NCBI GenBank assembly: GCA_035634055.1
Contig: DASQDR010000169.1
Coordinates: 1-20,431 of the forward strand
DNA: 20,431 nt
Origin: JAICTV01 sp035634055
GTDB lineage: Bacteria > Planctomycetota > Phycisphaerae > Tepidisphaerales > Tepidisphaeraceae
Direction: 5' to 3'
The stretch's first letter is position 1, and the number at the start of each line of letters is the position of its first letter. Shown one piece after another: positions 18,887-20,431 of this stretch. The position numbers were made by a program, and so were the translations under genes. Below the pieces are notes generated by a model. The model saw only the letters and a list, made by a program, of their open reading frames with translations, ran no database searches and was not told where the DNA came from.

Positions 18887-19759
18887 TTAGCCGATGGCGA
18901 CGCCGCACTCCGGGCAGCGGCCGGCGCTGGCGCGCAGGTCGTAGCCGCACGAGCGGCACAGGCCCGCGCGGCGGCGGCGCCGCGCGGCGATGAGCCGGCC
19001 GAGCCCGAGCGCCGCGCCGACCAGTGCGACCGTGCCGGCCGTCAGCGCGCCGGCGCGGGAGGCGAAGGCGAGCCTCGCCCGCCGGACGCGCAGATCGTTC
19101 AGGTGCTTCACGAGGTCGTGCTGCGCCAAGGGCGTGTGGGTGACGATGAGCTGTCCGGAGAGGAACTGGATCGCCCCCACGCTGCCGCCGATCGGCGCTG
19201 CCGACGTCCGCCACGTCCCCGGTTCAACCGCGGCGTGGATCCCGTCGCTCAATTGCTTTATCTCGGCGTCGGTCGAGGCGAGGTCGCGGACGTCGTACAC
19301 CCTGGTGAGCGTGTCGCTCGTGGCGTCCCCGAGCGTCGTGATCGTGAGGACGACACCCTCGCCGGCGCGGCAAGCCAGCGGCCGGCGTGCCTGCGCCAGG
19401 ACCGCCAGCACCGCGTCGCCCAGCGTCATCCCCGCGACACGGACGTTCACCGGCGCCCTGAGGTCGATTCCCGCGGCCTCGATGGCGCGGCGGTTGAAGT
19501 AGAGGTGCACGCCCGCGGCGGCGGCGATGTGGCGGAGCCTGGGCTCGATGCCGCTGCCGTCGGCGTCCTTGAAATCTGCCGGCAACGCACGCTCCAGCGC
19601 GTCGCGGATCGGCGGGCGCAGGTCCATCCCGAACTGCCGCTGGCGCAACGTCGGCGGCAGGGCGGGCAGGGCCGGCATCAGCAGGTCGTGCCAGAGCAGG
19701 TACGACGCCACGCCGCAGGCGAGCAGCACCACCGCGAGGATGAGCGTCGGCGACCGCAT
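18887..19759 (-). CDS. Membrane-anchored protein with secretin/TonB-type short domain and C-terminal zinc ribbon
   Basis: A 290-residue protein of unknown function. Residues 5-24 (TLILAVVLLACGVASYLLWH) form a membrane anchor. About residues 76-150 (IAAAAGVHLYFNRRAIEAAG, DLRAPVNVRVAGMTLGDAVL, GEGVVLTI) resemble the STN-like fold of secretins and TonB receptors, and VYDVRDL follows, as in related planctomycete proteins. A second membrane segment (about 242-266) leads to an Arg cluster and the zinc ribbon CRSCGYDLRASAGRCPECG. That ribbon is a common tail in planctomycete membrane proteins. The topology would place the central domain outside the cytoplasm and the ribbon inside. It is probably the first gene of a pair with the YHYH gene. 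No clear ribosome binding site precedes ATG 19759. Confidence 0.75.
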   Translation of the reverse strand: MRSPTLILAVVLLACGVASYLLWHDLLMPALPALPPTLRQRQFGMDLRPPIRDALERALPADFKDADGSGIEPRLRHIAAAAGVHLYFNRRAIEAAGIDLRAPVNVRVAGMTLGDAVLAVLAQARRPLACRAGEGVVLTITTLGDATSDTLTRVYDVRDLASTDAEIKQLSDGIHAAVEPGTWRTSAAPIGGSVGAIQFLSGQLIVTHTPLAQHDLVKHLNDLRVRRARLAFASRAGALTAGTVALVGAALGLGRLIAARRRRRAGLCRSCGYDLRASAGRCPECGVAIG

Positions 19760-19808
19760 TGCAACAGGTGTCGAAGGAGCCGGCGGCGCAGCGCGGGCGC
19801 AAACGCCG

Positions 19809-19838
19809 CCGCCCCGCAGCGGTGATGCTGCGGGGCGG
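19809..19838 (-). terminator. Strong hairpin downstream of the Gly/Pro-rich gene
   Basis: A perfect 11-bp stem (19809-19819 with 19828-19838, CCGCCCCGCAG and its complement) encloses an 8-nt loop. It lies 87 nt beyond the stop of the minus-strand gene at 19925 and 50 nt before the next start at 19759. On the minus strand only GTTT follows, not a long T-run, so it is a likely but not a canonical intrinsic terminator. Confidence 0.5.
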
Positions 19839-19924
19839 GAGGCGATCTTACCACGACGGTGTGCGCAGCCGGCGCGGGCGGCGCGGGCGATGCGAGCAGG
19901 CCGCTGGGCGCGGCGGTTACGGGA

Positions 19925-20431
19925 TCAGCGTCCCGGTCCGCCCGGTCCACCGGGTCCGCCCGGCGACGCGGGGGGCGGCGGGGGGGCTGCGGGCTCGTTG
20001 CTGGTGTCGGCGGTGATGATCGTTCGCAGTTGCTCCAGCGCCTGGTCCTGCTGCCCGGCCGCCTTGTACAGGTCCACGAGCTGCACGCGGATGGCGCGGC
20101 TGACGGCCGGGTTCTTCACCTCCGGCAGCAGCTTGGTGAAGTACTCGATCGCCACCTGCGTGCCGCGCGGGCGGAGGATGTCGTTGGCGCTGACCACGGC
20201 GGCAATGCCGCTCATGGCAGGGTCGCGCGTCATCCGACCGAAGCGGTCGACAATGTCGAGGTAGCCGCGGAGGGTCTCGAACTGCTGGAGGCGTCGCTCC
20301 GGCCCGCCCATGCCGCCGCCCATCCCCGGGATGCCGCCGCCACCGGGGCCACCACCCGGGCCACCACCGGGCCCACCGCCGGGGCCACCGTCTCGGCCGC
20401 GGGGCGGACCGGGCGGGCCGTCCTCGCGATC
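19925..20431 (-). CDS. Gly/Pro-rich protein with a helical (TPR-like) C-terminal part; 5' end outside the window
   Basis: The last 168 residues of a larger protein; the frame is open to the right edge. The visible part starts with a Gly/Pro/Arg-rich low-complexity region (GGPGGGPGGGPGGG repeats, about residues 12-50). A helical stretch of about 90 residues follows (RLQQFETLRGYLDIVDRFG, VAIEYFTKLLPEV, VSRAIRVQLVDLYKAAGQQ, QALEQLRTII) whose spacing suggests one or two TPR-like helix pairs. It ends in a Pro run and GGPGGPGGPGR. An ATG at 20323 exists but lies inside the Gly-rich repeat, so it is probably internal. The function is not recognised. Confidence 0.65.
   Translation of the reverse strand, partial: DREDGPPGPPRGRDGGPGGGPGGGPGGGPGGGGIPGMGGGMGGPERRLQQFETLRGYLDIVDRFGRMTRDPAMSGIAAVVSANDILRPRGTQVAIEYFTKLLPEVKNPAVSRAIRVQLVDLYKAAGQQDQALEQLRTIITADTSNEPAAPPPPPASPGGPGGPGGPGR

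Overview
The window is GC-rich bacterial DNA that most likely comes from a planctomycete, perhaps Phycisphaerae-like. The evidence is two secreted proteins that start with the planctomycete LEPR-XLL-type motif (EPLEARRLLA, EPLEPRQLLA), a C-terminal 'CxxCGYDLR...CPECG' zinc ribbon, and several families of short-period interspersed palindromic repeats. The assignment is inference; there is no rRNA or other taxonomic marker in the window.

Layout. Positions 1-7216, minus strand: a damage-inducible mutagenesis cassette imuA-imuB-dnaE2 (dnaE2 = imuC), with dnaE2 running off the left edge. Positions 7555-10561, minus strand: two tandem paralogous secreted PA14/metallophosphoesterase proteins. Positions 10896-17964, plus strand: a MoeB/ThiF-rhodanese fusion, a glycogen debranching enzyme, 6-phosphogluconate dehydrogenase (gnd) and an FGGY sugar kinase, that is, central carbohydrate metabolism plus sulfur-carrier activation. 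Positions 18162-20431, minus strand: a YHYH-domain exported protein, a membrane protein with a zinc ribbon, and the C-terminal end of a Gly/Pro-rich protein.

The most striking feature is the mutagenesis cassette. The dnaE2 reading frame is open without a stop from its ATG at 3795 to position 1 (1265 codons), yet it contains three large palindromic insertions: 1-212 (left end outside the window), 487-656 and 1396-1991. In each case the recognisable DnaE2 sequence resumes in the same frame on the other side. The largest insertion has near-identical inverted arms of about 76-79 nt around a complete gene for an S23 / four-helix-bundle protein. This is the architecture of the intervening sequences (IVS) found in bacterial 23S rRNA genes, but here it sits inside a protein-coding gene. 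A fourth palindrome of the same octamer family fills the whole imuB-dnaE2 gap. imuB carries a palindrome of a different, heptamer-based family, also in frame, plus further low-complexity insertions that make it about 350 residues longer than usual.

The repeat units GAGCGACG, GGCACGGA and GGGTTTC have periods that are not multiples of three and contain no stop codon in any of the six frames, so they can be read through in any orientation or phase. The picture is of frame-tolerant palindromic elements, comparable in principle to Rickettsia palindromic elements, colonising loops of a mutagenic polymerase cassette, with one copy carrying an S23 gene. Related traces occur in gnd (a degenerate CACTCAG heptamer array) and upstream of gnd (a decamer palindrome).
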